From Paramecium pentaurelia (taxonomy: Eukaryota > Ciliophora > Oligohymenophorea > Peniculida > Parameciidae): DNA of 64,000 nucleotides. The notes below the pieces were generated by a model. That model searched no databases and had not been told where the DNA came from. It was given only the letters and a program-made list of their open reading frames with translations. Shown one piece after another: positions 23,346 to 35,326 of the stretch. The first letter of the stretch is position 1. Every line of letters starts with the position of its first letter. The position numbers were made by a program, and so were the translations under genes. The stretch spans positions 4,778 through 68,777 of the forward strand of contig CAJJDO010000062.1 of NCBI GenBank assembly GCA_905183005.1. Direction: 5' to 3'.

Positions 23346-24677
23346 ATGTTTAATTTAAGAATTCTAAAAAGTTTTAGTCATACAATTGAATTGAGTTCTG
23401 AACATTATTTATAGAAGTAAATTCAATTATGTATTCATTAGATATCAATAACATTTCAAAGACATCTATAAATTATCATATCCTCCTATTCCAGGATATG
23501 CAACAACTGATGGAACAAAATAGTATACTTCAAATAATAGTGAGATTCCAGCATCTCATTTTAGAACAAATTATAGAAACAATTTACTATTGTCAAGTCT
23601 TGGAATCGGATCTTACTAAGGAGCTCCTGATTAAAATAATGATATTATGCTTTATGGATCTATTATTGATAGTGTCTTATCAGGTGGAGTTAATGTGATT
23701 GATACAGCAATTAATTATAGATATATGAAATCAGAGAGAGTAATTGGTGCTGCAATTAGAGCTTTGAATATTCCTAGAGATTAATTATTTATATCTAGTA
23801 AGGGAGGATATATTCCTGCTGATGGAGATAGAGGCATATAAGAAACTTAATTGATAAGAGAACTTATCAATAAAAATCTTATTTCATAAGAAGATGTAGT
23901 TGGAGCATGTCATTGTATGCATCCTAAGTTTTTAGAAATGTAATTGGAGGTAATTGAATATTATAATTATAGTAAACATTGAATCACTTAGGATTAGAAA
24001 CATTAGATCTATTGTATTTACATAATGCTGCTGAAAGTTAATTACCACTTTTGGGATAGGATAAATTTTATGATAGAGTAGCTAAGGCTTTTGAATAATA
24101 TGAAAAAAGTGTTTAGAATGGTAAAATTAGAAGATATGGAATGGCTACATGGGTATGCTTTAGAGCAAGACCAGATGAAGATAGAATTCATGTTCCTTTA
24201 GAAAAGATTGTTGAAATTGCAGAAAAAGTAGGTGGGAAGAATCATCATTTTGAATATGTCTAAATGCCAATTAATGCTATGATGCCAGAAGCTTTTTCTT
24301 AAGAATGGTAACCATTTAAAGGAGAAAATACTTAAATTTTAACTGTTGCAAGATAATTAAAAGTTAATCTGGTAATATCATCTCCTTTAATGGGCGGTAC
24401 ACTTATGTAAGTTCCATTACCATCAGATATATTTAAATGTCAATTTTTAGGAGCAAAACATTTACAATTTTTAAGATCTATTCCTGCTGAATCTATTAAG
24501 AGTATATAATAATAATCTAATTAAATAGCAATTTTAATAGGATAAAAAGCCAATCGTCATACAAAATAAAATTTAGAAGTTATTAGAGTACCACCTTTGA
24601 CAGCTGATGAATTTTGGTCATTCTTTTAACCATTAAAAAGAAAATAAGTCCCTGATGATGAACTTGATATGTAATGA
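23346..24677 (+). CDS. Aldo/keto reductase
   Basis: A 25-nt intron at 23417-23441 and a 23-nt intron (GTAATTGAATATT... ending ATTATAG) give 427 residues. The first exon (MFNLRILKSFS...) looks like a short basic/hydroxylated leader that could target mitochondria. The catalytic tetrad is visible: Asp and Tyr in VIDTAINYRYMKSE, Lys in FISSKGGYIP, His in LDLLYLHNAAE. Later MATWVCFRARPDED and a C-terminal SSPLMGGTLMQ region, in place of the NADPH-binding segment, complete the barrel. It resembles the L-galactose-dehydrogenase/uncharacterised oxidoreductase branch; the substrate is unknown. Starts 27 bp after the TPR gene. Confidence 0.85.
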
Positions 24678-24871
24678 ATAATTTATTGTTGTTATATAAA
24701 ATATCGTTATTGTCACTTAGGGAAATGTTAAAGTATTTTTATTTTTTAATTTATTCATATTAATAAAATATAATAATATTTGTTATGTTCAAACCCGAAA
24801 AGAATATTTAAAAATGGAAATTTATATATTTACAAAAACATATTCTTTACTTTGTAATTTATAATCAATTA

Positions 24872-26413
24872 TCAGTACCAACCTTTTTCATCATCACATA
24901 ATTATTCTAATTTTATAAATTACTCTTGTATTAAAACACTTTCATGAATATTTGGAATATATGGCAATTCTTTTTTTTTTTATTTTAATTCTGACCAATC
25001 TATTTCTTAAAACCATTAATGAGCTTATATTTCTTTGAAATCATTCGAGAAACCAAGTCTTATAGAAGAATCTTACTAAAGTAATCTTGAGATGAGATCC
25101 TTACATTCAATAGATATAGGTATTCCTTTTGGAAAATGCAAATCTCCTTAGCATATCAATTTAATTGTAACTTCTGTATTTATGTTATAAAATGGAGATA
25201 TTCCCATAATTAATTCATATAGCAATATTCCCATACTATACCAATCTGACATTCTAGTTAAGTCTCCAAATTTCAAATATTCTGGAGATGCATATTCAAC
25301 AGAAAAATTGATATTTTATTATTTTTTATATTCTTAATACACTCTCAATTTGCCATAACCAAAATCAGTTAAATATATATATCCTTATTCATCTATTAAA
25401 ATATTTTCAGGTTTTAAATCACCATAAGTAATACCTTTTTCATGAACACTTTATAATGCCATGCCAACTTAAGCTATAATATATTTAGCTTAATTCTCTG
25501 TAAAAGAACCAACATTTTATAGATGAGCAAAGAGATCTCCACCTTTTATAAACTTAAAAAAAAAGTGAATTAAATCTGTTTATCTTATACATAATTCTAA
25601 TTATTCAATAAAGGGCTCAATTTCATAATTTTTAAGAAAGAATTCCATTAAATCAATATCAATGTCAGAGGATTTAATTGTTTTCAAGGCCCAAATCTTT
25701 TGACGATCATTTTTTTGATTTATTAAAAAGATTTTTGATAAAGAGCCAGAATTAATAATAGCATTTTTTTGAAAATCTTCTAATTTAATCCTAAATTTCA
25801 TTTTATCATTCATAAATAGTACTGTAATTTTATGATTAGGATTTAAACTTTTTGTAGGCTGATTTAACATGTTTATATATTAGAGTTAGAAATCATGAGG
25901 ATAAAGAAATAATAATTTGGTTTTAGGATGTAATGCAATTTATTTTTAAAGATCAGTAGTTTTTTAATGTAAACAAAATTATTACAGATCCTCTTAATCA
26001 ACCAAATATATTTTCAAACCATCCCTATTGTTTAACTTAAGTGATATGGATAAGTAAAATAAAATAATATCTCTATTCTCTTAGGATTTATAGCGATAAT
26101 CAGTTTCTGAAGGTACATGTAATATAAATTCAAAACTTGCCCTAGAGACAGTGACACCAAAAATTTTTTGGATCTATATCTTTCTTTTAATTGTTTTTTT
26201 ATCAATATTATATAAATTTTCACTTGTAACCACAATAGTTCTTTATTGTTCTGTATTTCGCTTATTAATTTTTCCAACATTTCTGGATATCAAAATCAAT
26301 TCAGATTGACCTGATTGCTTCTTAAATGATTTCTCTTAATCAATATTAAGAGAATCTGATACTTAAAGTTTTAACTCATTTAAATATTGCTTCAAAATTT
26401 GTTCAGAGTGCAT
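24872..26413 (-). CDS. AGC-type protein kinase with N-terminal PH/TH1-like domain
   Basis: One uninterrupted 513-residue frame. Residues about 45-150 carry a PH-like module similar to the myosin TH1 tail found in many ciliate AGC kinases (INKRNTEQQRTIVVTSENLY, KIFGVTVSRASFEFILHV). The kinase domain follows: a Gly loop region (INSGSLSKIFLI), WALKTIKSS with the Lys, GGDLFAHL, then YGDLKPENIL, LTDFGYGK and SVEYASPEYLKFG, and a C-lobe RLLQSNSSIRLGFS. The usual Arg of HRD is Gly (YGD), and the T-loop lacks the TFCGT motif of AGC kinases, so phospho-control probably differs. The alphaC-beta4 part is short. Likely a lipid- or membrane-binding Ser/Thr kinase. It lies 45 bp downstream of the NEK gene on the same strand. 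Confidence 0.82.
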
Positions 26414-26458
26414 AAAAATATTATTAATTATATTATAGAATTAGATAATATATATTAA

Positions 26459-27932
26459 TCATCTCCTTCCAATAGGGCCAGCACTATATTGTCTTCTCAT
26501 TCCAGAAGGCATTCCAGCAGATACTTTTTATTAATTTTATAGCTATATCATTTCTTTGTATCTCGGTGATTAATATATAGGATTATTCTATTATTATGGT
26601 TAATATGGAACATTGGAATTTCTAAATTTAAAATTTATCAATTACTTTTATTATCCGAGTAATCTCTATTCTTATTATTGTACTTTGTTGTATAATTATT
26701 AAGGAGTTTGAGGTTATTATGGTTTTGGTGGTTAAGCAATAGGAGGTTTTAATAGAGGAGGTTTATTAACTTATTATGATTAAGGTTATTATTATTATTA
26801 TTATTGTTAAGGTGGTCTTTGTGCTTGTTGAGGAGGCTTTACTTCTTCTGGTTTTTTTCTTATAGGTTAAGGTGTTTAACTTATATCAGTATTTACTCTG
26901 ATTCCAGATTATGAATTTGATCTTTTAATTTTATTTTCATAATTGGCTTTAGGAAGATTTCCTTTTAATTATTTTAGATTGTAAGGTAATTTAATGGTCT
27001 ATAATAGTTTAGCCATTTTCTTGCCTCCAACTTCCTCTTCAACTAATAAAGAGCCACTCTTTTTTATAACTAAAGGGTTTTTTAGAATTGCATCACAGCT
27101 AGGTCTATTACGAGGATTAACCTATAACAATGTTTTAATGACTTCAGATAAGTCTTTACTATATTTGCCTGGAATTGGATCATAAACACCTGTTTGAATT
27201 CTTCTACTTAAAGATTGAAGATCAGCTGCTCTGAATGGAGGTTGTTAAGCTGCTAATTCATAGATGATACAACCAATAGACCAGATATCACAAGGCCAAG
27301 AATATTGTTCACCTTTCCAAACCTCAGGAGATGCATAATCTAATAAAATTTTTGGATTATTATTATACATGGTGTTCCTGCTTATGTTCTAGCATTTGCT
27401 CCATGAGTAACTTTGCTAATATTAAGATCGCCAATTTTGTAAAGGTTTCCTTCTGGACATTTACCAATAAAGACATTTGCTAATTTTAAATCTCTGTGTA
27501 AGATATTGTTGTCATGGAGTATTTTAACTCCAAGAGTTATCTGAGTCAAGACTCTCCAAATTTCTGCCTCTTCAACTCCTCCTTTGATCTTGCCTTGCTT
27601 CAATAAACTATTTAAGTCTCCGCCAGATGCAAATTCCATTATTACATATAGAGTTTTTCCTTCAGAATCAAGAAAGGAATCTTTGAATTCAACAATATAA
27701 GGAGAATCAAGTGATGCCAATATACGAATTTCATTTAAAGCATTCTCTCGCTCTTTATAGGCCTACTGAGATATATTGACTTTTTTCATAGCATAATATT
27801 GACCATCCGATTTCCTTTATACCTACATAACTTCATCTTCTATACCTTATAAACTGAAGAGAAGGATCCTTCTCCAAGTTTTTCGAGGACATTGAAATCT
27901 TAAATGGTACTACCTTATCCTTATTATTACAT
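26459..27932 (-). CDS. NEK (NIMA-related) protein kinase
   Basis: Introns of 23 and 29 nt give 473 residues. The kinase domain is N-terminal: LGEGSFSSVYKV (Gly loop), YYAMKKVNIS (Lys), EFASGGDLNSLLKQ, ILHRDLKLANVFI, IGDLNISKV (DLN in place of DFG), YYASPEVWKGEQYSWPCDIW and NPRNRPSCDAIL. The DLN/DLG variant and the GGDL.. insert with 'EEAEIWRVLTQ' are NEK traits. The 190-residue tail is rich in Gln and Pro and lacks a clear domain. Paramecium and Tetrahymena have large NEK families that set cilium length and act at basal bodies. It starts only 11-26 bp from a gene on the other strand. Confidence 0.9.
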
Positions 27933-27958
27933 TAATAAATTTAATGGAATTAAATTTT
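27933..27958. promoter_or_regulatory. Minimal divergent intergenic region
   Basis: The NEK start (27932, minus) and the hydrolase start (27959, or an in-frame ATG at 27944, plus) lie 11-26 bp apart. Any core promoter must be shared or lie inside coding DNA. Inferred from gene positions; no motif was recognised. Confidence 0.5.
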
Positions 27959-29065
27959 ATGATTTTTCCTGTACCCAAAAATACATATAGAGAAGGAGAT
28001 CTCAAGGTTACTTTATTGTCTTAATTGCTAGGAACTAATTAAAATTCCATATTACGATGACATATTTAAATTTCTATCTACATCTCCAAAAACCAAAATC
28101 TAGTTCCATAAAATAGATCCTTTTAAACCTCCTGATGAAATACCTCATGTATGTGAATAATCATATATTTATATATAGGATGTAAGTACACAATCAATTT
28201 ATGATGATCATATTGATGAACTACCAAGTTAAAGAATACCTCACATTTCCTAAACAACTAACCTCAAACCTAGAAATCAAATGTAATTTTCTTTCCTAAA
28301 ATAAGAAGTGGATTAAGATTGTCACTTTCTCCTAGAATCATATATAACAATGAATTAGCTACCACACTAACAAATAGGAACTGTAAATATACAAAGGAGA
28401 TTCCTTGCTTGTATTTGAAGTCATACACATAGACCAAGAAAACTATTATTTATTTTCATGCCAATTGTGAAGATCTTAAGTCTTCCTACAATCTATTAGA
28501 CTTTCTTCGACATAATATGAGAATGAATATCTTAGCAGTTGAATATCCAGGCTATGGAATTTATTAAGGTGAGCCTACAGAAGAACTAATACTTAAAGAT
28601 GCAGAATATATTTACTAATATGTGGCCTTCCATTCGGGCATAGAAGAATAGAATATCATATTAATGGGAAGATCAATAGGGACTGGTGTTGCTTGTCATG
28701 TAGCTTCAGTTTTTAAACCAGGTATTTTAGTTTTGATCTCTCCTTTCTTGTCCTTACAAGAAATCGTTTAAGAAAAATATCCTTTGTTAAGGAAAATGCT
28801 AAAGGAGAGATTCACAAACAAAGATAAAATACTAAAAGTAAAATCTCCTCTATATATTCTGCATGGACTCAAAGATTCTATAGTTTCAGTAGACTAATCT
28901 AGAAAACTATATGGTATTATTATTTTATTTAATTTTTAAATAGAATTATGCAAAAGTCCATGTTTGATTAGAACACCACCAGAAATGACTCATACTAGAT
29001 TTCAATTTGAATAAGATTTATCCTTGCCTCTCCTGGGGTTTATGAGATAATTGAATATACTTTGA
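27959..29065 (+). CDS. Alpha/beta-hydrolase, ABHD17/FAM108-like
   Basis: Introns of 25, 23 and 30 nt give about 342 residues; a further 30-nt stopless GT..AG segment near 28150 may or may not be spliced. The fold is clear: KTIIYFHANCEDLKSSY (oxyanion H-A-N), NILAVEYPGYGIYQGEP, MGRSIGTGVACH (nucleophile Ser in G-R-S-I-G), YILHGLKDSIV (Asp) and TPPEMTHTRFQFE (His). ABHD17/FAM108 proteins are depalmitoylases of membrane proteins; the human ones carry an N-terminal palmitoylated Cys cluster, which I do not see here. Ser-hydrolase activity is well supported; the substrate is not. Confidence 0.85.
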
Positions 29066-29112
29066 AATGTCCATATATTAACATTTCTCTATATTGGAAT
29101 ATAAATTAAATT

Positions 29113-31041
29113 ATGATTCGACTTTAATAATTGCATACTTAAATTTCAGAAACTGCTGGATCCAAAGGACAATCTGTTGAGCAAGTATATTAGTTTATGC
29201 CAATATCTCCTATTAGAAAACATAATACAAATTAGATTGGTTTAAAAACAATGGATGGGGATACAAAGATACAAAATTTATTTTAGAACAAGATGGAGCA
29301 GTCAGATTAACAGGAAATAAGTATAGGTTTTCTAATTAAAAAATGATGAAATTTAAAGAATGGGCAGAAGCTAAAGTAGGCATAGATTTAAGTTTGAATT
29401 GTGAAGCATAAGTTGAAATTCCTACAGATCCTCCAATTATTAATGAATAATTTGTAAATGCCATTTAAGGATTATTTAATGAGATTTCATTTAATAATGC
29501 TTAGAGAATATTGCATTCTCATGGACATACCATGCAAGAAGTCCTAAATTATATTAATATTTTAGATCTATGAATTAAGACATGGTAAATTGGCTAGAAT
29601 TGTAGATTGTGTTATCTATATTAATTCACATGCATAAGCAGAAATATTAGTTAAATTAGCTAGTGAACATAATGTAATGTTGTGTGTTTATGGTGGTGGT
29701 ACTAATGTAACTTGGGCTTTGTAATGTCCAAAAGAAGAAAAGAGAATGATTGTATCTGTAGATATGTCAAGAATGAATCATGTTAGATCTGTGGATAGAA
29801 AGAATATGACTGCCATAGTTGAGACAGGAATAACAGGTAAGGATTTGGAAAAAGAGTTATCACGTTATGGAGTTGTTTGTGGTCATGAGCCTGATTCTGT
29901 AGAATTTTCTACACTTGGTGGTTGGATAAGCACTAGAGCATCAGGTATGAAAAAGAATAGATATGGGAATATTGAAGATATCGTACTTTCAGTTAAAGTA
30001 GTAACACCAACTGGAACGTTATCATAAAGTTTGGATTATCCTAGAGTTAGCAGTGGACCTGATCTAAATTAAATTATTTTAGGTTCAGAGGGAACTTTAG
30101 GTATTATTACTGAAGCAGTTATAAAAATTAAAGCTTAACCAGAGGTAATTTTAAAATTTTAATTTAAGGTATGTAAATATGAATCTATTTTATTCCATAA
30201 TTTTGCTTTAGGTACTGAATTTATGTATCGATTATCCAGAAGTAAAGTATGGCCTGCATCAGTTAGATTAGTTGATAATAATCAATTTTAATTTGGTATG
30301 GCTTTGAAAACTATGCCTCATAACAAGAGGGAAGAATTTATGGATAAAATAAAAAAATACTTTATTACTCAATTTATGTAATTTGATCCAGATTAAATGT
30401 GTTTGGTTACTGTTGTATTTGAGGGGACAAAATAAGAAATTGAATTTTAAGAGAAGAAAGTTTTTGAATTAGCTAAATTTTATAAAGGATTTAGAGCAGG
30501 AGCTGAAAATGGGGAGAGAGGATATTTCTTAACTTATATGATAGCATACTTAAGAGATTTTGCTATGTAATTTTAATTTATAGCAGAATCTTTTGAAACT
30601 TCAGTTGGATGGAAAAATGTACCTAGTGTTTGTGAAAATGTATAATGATTTGAATATAATTAGATATAAAGGAGAATTGTAGAAGAATGTTAAAAAAGAG
30701 GAGTTGAGAAGGAACCTTTTGTTTCTTTTAGAATTTCTTAGGTTTATGATTCTGGTGCAACAATTTATGTTTATTTTGGTTTTGGATATAAGGGAATTAC
30801 AGATCCAGTTAAATGTTATTCTGAAATTGAAGATGCTGCAAGAGAGGAGATAATGAAAAATGGAGGATCTATTTCTCATCATCATGGTATTTATTGAAAT
30901 TTATTAAAATTATTAGGTGTGGGTAAATTGAGAAAATAATTTATGTAAAAGTAAATAGGAGAGACAGGAGTAGAGATTTTAAAGAGAATTAAGTAACAAA
31001 TTGATCCAAAAAATATATTTGGAAATCAGAATTTAATATGA
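29113..31041 (+). CDS. AGPS: Alkylglycerone-phosphate synthase (AGPS)
   Basis: Four introns (32, 25, 24 and 30 nt) give 605 residues, close to human AGPS. Landmarks in order: NNGWGYKDTKFI; the FAD-binding PP-loop region VYGGGTNVTWAL; CGHEPDSVEFSTLGGWIST and RASGMKKNRYGNIED; SRVSS-type SGPDLNQIILGSEGTLG (written PRVSSGPDL); ASVRLVDNNQFQFG; and near the end SISHHHGVGKLRKQF and DPKNIFGNQNLI. The triple His is the catalytic and acyl-release site of the family. The enzyme swaps the acyl chain of DHAP for a fatty alcohol, making ether lipids in the peroxisome; ciliary membranes of Paramecium are rich in ether lipids. The C-terminus ends NLI, so no plain PTS1 is seen, and no N-terminal PTS2 is obvious. 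Confidence 0.95.
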
Positions 31042-31140
31042 AAAATGATATATCATTGTTTTATATGCATAAATATATATTTAAAACTAACAGTTAAAGA
31101 ATTTGAATTCAATTAATTTAAATATAAATTTTTTAAGTCA

Positions 31141-33617
31141 ATGAACAAGTCTGATACTATTCACAATTAGGAAAATATTGATCCAAACATCATTCGTAAC
31201 TTATCTTCATAACAAAAGAAGATTCCAAGAAGTTCTGGATAAAAAACACCATGGAGTGCTAAGTATTATTCAATTATTATTTTTTAAAGTACTGGAGAAA
31301 TAAGTCATTCTACCAATGATGATATAGAAATATCATGTTTTTAAGTAGGACCAGTCAAAACTACTCAATTATCACCTAATTAAGCTATTGTATGTTAATC
31401 AAGATTAGAGTAATATTTGACTTCGAATAATGTTCCTGATATACTTTCCTATTTAGATGAATTTGAAGATCTAGATTGGGTCAAATCTAATTATATTACT
31501 CACATTATTGAAATGATAGTAAAATAAGAAAAAGAATATTTGAAATAAAGGATTGTAGGATTAACAGCTATATTAACAAGTAAGAATTATCTACTCACAC
31601 GATAAATTATTAAGATGATATTTAGTGTATCATCTAGAATTGGAGCATAAGAAGGCTATTATGCTTTATATGAAATAGATAATTTATTAGAATAAATGAT
31701 CTAAAAAGAAGAATTATAATAATATCATTAAATATAATATTTTCCATTAATATTATATTGCTATGCTCACTAATTATTATATTGGGGTTTAGTTGCAGAA
31801 TGTTGGGATTTATTGAAATTTAAGTTAAATAAAGAGATTAATGAATCAATCAAAGATGAATTTGAGAAAACTGCACAAAAGATTTGTGATATGCTTTTAA
31901 GATAATTAATTGAATTAAGCAATTCAAATAATCAATGGATGAAGGTATTCAATGAAGTATTGAATGAAGGTGTAATCAATTTACATCCATCTGATATCTT
32001 CTTTAATAAATTAATTGATTATGCTTTCAGAAAACAATAAGTCACAATAGCTGAGTTGTTGCTTACCTTTATGAGAGACAATGCTAAAATTCAACCAACA
32101 ATTGTTACAATTAATACAATGATTGATTAGTATTTCAAAAATAATCAGAAAGATAAGGCTTGGAAGGTATTTGAGAATCTTAAACTATCATCTACAAAAC
32201 CTGATAATTTCACTTATACTACATTAATAAATGGATTAAAGAATTCTGATAATATGGATCTTAGATTAGCATTTCAATTATTTGAAGAGTATAAATAATT
32301 CAATTAACCTGATCAAATCATCTATAATTGTTTATTAGATGCTTGTATTAATGCTGGTGATTTAAATAGAGGATTTCTATTATTGAATGAGATGAAATAA
32401 TCATAATCTATTTAATTAGATGAAATCACTTATAATACATTAATAAAAGGATGTGGAAGAAAGAAGAGATTAAATGAAGCTATTAATTTATTTGAAGAAA
32501 TGAAATAAATAGGTATCAAACCAAATAGAATAAGTTTTAATTCATTACTTGATTCTTGTGTTAAATGTAATAAAATGAATATTGCTTGGAGATATTTTGA
32601 AGAAATGAGAAAATAATATGGTATCTTCCCAGATAATTTTACTTATAGTATTTTAGTTAATGGAATTAAAACTAATCATTCAAATAGAGATGAATTACTA
32701 AGAGCAATATCCTTATTAGAATAAATATAAGAAACTGGTCAATTTAAACCAGATGAGATTCTATATAATTCATTAATTGATGCTTGTGTTAAATTTAATG
32801 AAATTTAAAAAGGAATGTAATTATTCAAGGAAATGAAGGATAAATAAATTGAACCATCATCTGTTACATATGGTATTCTAATTAAAGCTTATGGTAAAAT
32901 GAATGATTTGAATGGAGCTTTTAGAATGTTTGAAGAGATGAAATAAAAGAAGATACCAATTAATGATGTTACTTATGGATGTTTAGTTGATGCTTGTGTA
33001 AGAAATGATAGATTAGATTAAGCACTTTAATTCATTGAATAAATGAAATCATAAAATCTACCAATTAACACTGTTCTATATACAACTATTATAAAAGGAT
33101 TTTGTAAGTTGAATTAAACAGAAGAGGCAATGAAATATTTCAATTTAATGAAATAAAATTAAAGGACATATCCAAATCTTATAACTTATAATTCACTTCT
33201 AGATGGATTAGTAAAAAATGGATTAATGAATTAAGCAGATAAATTATTCTAAGAATTAGTAGAATCAACAATCAAACCAGATCTAATTACATTCAGTACT
33301 TTATTAAAAGGACATTGTAGAAGAGGTAATATGAAGAGATTAAATGAAACTGTATAAACTATGTTAGTCTATCAGATCAATCCTGATGAATCATTATTAC
33401 AATTAATTCTAGAATCTTGTTTAAATTAATAATAGTATCATAATGGTGTTTAAATATATGATTAATTCTAACATCAAATACCTTAATCAACTTAATTATT
33501 ATTGATCATCATTAGATTACATAGTTAAGATAAGTAATTATCATCAGCATTACCATTATTAAATAGACTCTATTAATTGTTGGATGAAAGTAGAATACAA
33601 CATCAATAATTAGAATC
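31141..33617 (+). CDS. Pentatricopeptide repeat (PPR) protein, 5' part, broken by an N
   Basis: Starts at 31141; a 27-nt GT..AG segment near 31264 is a likely intron but keeps the frame either way. About 320 residues of helical sequence precede at least ten 35-residue PPR units (for example ITYNTLIKGCGRKKRLNEAI, VTYGILIKAYGKMNDLNGAF, ITYNSLLDGLVKNGLMNQAD). Such PPR proteins bind organellar RNA one base per repeat and act in mitochondrial RNA processing or translation. The frame is cut by the N at 33618. If the sequence is followed through the two overlaps (33617 to 34979, then 35325 to 36441) to the TGA at 36574, the total after removing the 27-nt intron is exactly 977 codons. This supports one gene rather than several. 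Confidence 0.85.
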
Positions 33618-33618
33618 N
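33618..33618. other. Single-N assembly join inside the PPR gene
   Basis: The sequence before it (32258-33617) nearly repeats after it (33619-34978, offset 1361), with about fifteen substitutions in the first 800 bp and none seen in the rest. Confidence 0.88.
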
Positions 33619-35325
33619 ATCTTAGATTAGCATTTCAATTATTTGATGAGTATAAATAATTCAATTAACCTGATCAAATCATCTATAATTGTTTATTAGA
33701 TGCTTGTATTAATGCTGGTGATTTAAATAGAGGATTTCTATTATTAAATGAGATGAAATAATCATAATCTATTTAATTAGATGAAATTACTTATAATACA
33801 TTAATAAAAGGATGTGGAAGAAAGAAGAGATTAAATGAAGCTATTAATTTATTTGAAGAAATGAAATAAATAGGTATCAAACCAAATAGAATAAGTTTTA
33901 ATTCATTACTTGATTCTTGTGTTAAATGTAATAAAATGAATATTGCTTGGAGATATTTTGAAGAAATGAGAAAATAATATGGTATTTTTCCAGACAATTT
34001 TACTTATAGTATTTTAGTTAATGGAATTAAGACTAATCATTCAAATAGAGATGAATTACTAAGAGCAATATCCTTATTAGAATAAATATAAGAAACTGGT
34101 CAATTTAAACCAGATGAGATTCTATATAATTCATTAATTGATGCTTGTGTTAAATTTAATGAAATTTAAAAAGGAATGTAATTATTCAAGGAAATGAAGA
34201 ATAAATAAATAGAACCATCATCTGTTACATATGGTATTCTAATTAAAGCTTATGGTAAAATGAATGATTTGAATGGAGCTTTTAGAATGTTTGAAGAGAT
34301 GAAATAAAAGAAAATACCAATTAATGATGTTACTTATGGATGTTTAGTAGATGCTTGTGTTAGAAATGATAGATTAGATTAAGCACTTTAATTTATTGAA
34401 TAAATGAAATCATAAAATCTACCAATTAATACTGTTCTATATACAACTATTATAAAAGGATTTTGTAAGTTGAATTAAACAGAAGAGGCAATGAAATATT
34501 TCAATTTAATGAAATAAAATTAAAGGACATATCCAAATCTTATAACTTATAATTCACTTCTAGATGGATTAGTAAAAAATGGATTAATGAATTAAGCAGA
34601 TAAATTATTCTAAGAATTAGTAGAATCAACAATCAAACCAGATCTAATTACATTCAGTACTTTATTAAAAGGACATTGTAGAAGAGGTAATATGAAGAGA
34701 TTAAATGAAACTGTATAAACTATGTTAGTCTATCAGATCAATCCTGATGAATCATTATTACAATTAATTCTAGAATCTTGTTTAAATTAATAATAGTATC
34801 ATAATGGTGTTTAAATATATGATTAATTCTAACATCAAATACCTTAATCAACTTAATTATTATTGATCATCATTAGATTACATAGTTAAGATAAGTAATT
34901 ATCATCAGCATTACCATTATTAAATAGACTCTATTAATTGTTGGATGAAAGTAGAATACAACATCAATAATTAGAATCAACTATTAATTCCTTATTAATT
35001 AATCCACTTGATGAATAGACTTATCCAATAATCACTAAAATCATCATCTAAGCATTAAAATCAGATATCAATGTGAATAATCTAGAAAATCTAGTATCTA
35101 TAGACAACTCAGAATTAATGCTCTTATTATAGAATACCAATTAATTACCATGTACTAAATTATCATAAATCCTCAATTCATTGTCTAATTAAGATTAGTA
35201 ATTATGTAGAACATACATTTCAAAGAATAATAAGAATGACTTGAAAGAACCTTTGAATGAGTAATTTGGTTAAGTATTTTTATCATGTAACAGTAACAAC
35301 AACTATCAAAACAAGAAAACTAAAC
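33619..35325 (+). pseudogene. Partial PPR copy between two Ns (overlap or second allele)
   Basis: A PPR segment with no start or stop of its own. It is 98-100% like 32258-33617 and, from 34212 on, like 35327-36440. Its left half differs from the first contig mainly at synonymous or conservative sites (for example EEY to DEY, MKDKQ to MKNKQ) while its right half is identical. Read as a contig from a near-identical allele or paralogue that overlaps its neighbours, not as a separate gene. Confidence 0.7.
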
Positions 35326-35326
35326 N
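35326..35326. other. Single-N assembly join inside the PPR gene
   Basis: 34212-35325 is repeated with substitutions at 35327-36440 (offset 1115). Confidence 0.88.

Noticed and set aside
26032..26280. Minus-strand frame of 82 residues
   Set aside because: It lies in another frame of the AGC kinase gene, whose continuous 513-residue frame with PH and kinase motifs explains the region.
30601..30885. Minus-strand frame over AGPS
   Set aside because: Antisense shadow of well-conserved AGPS exons.
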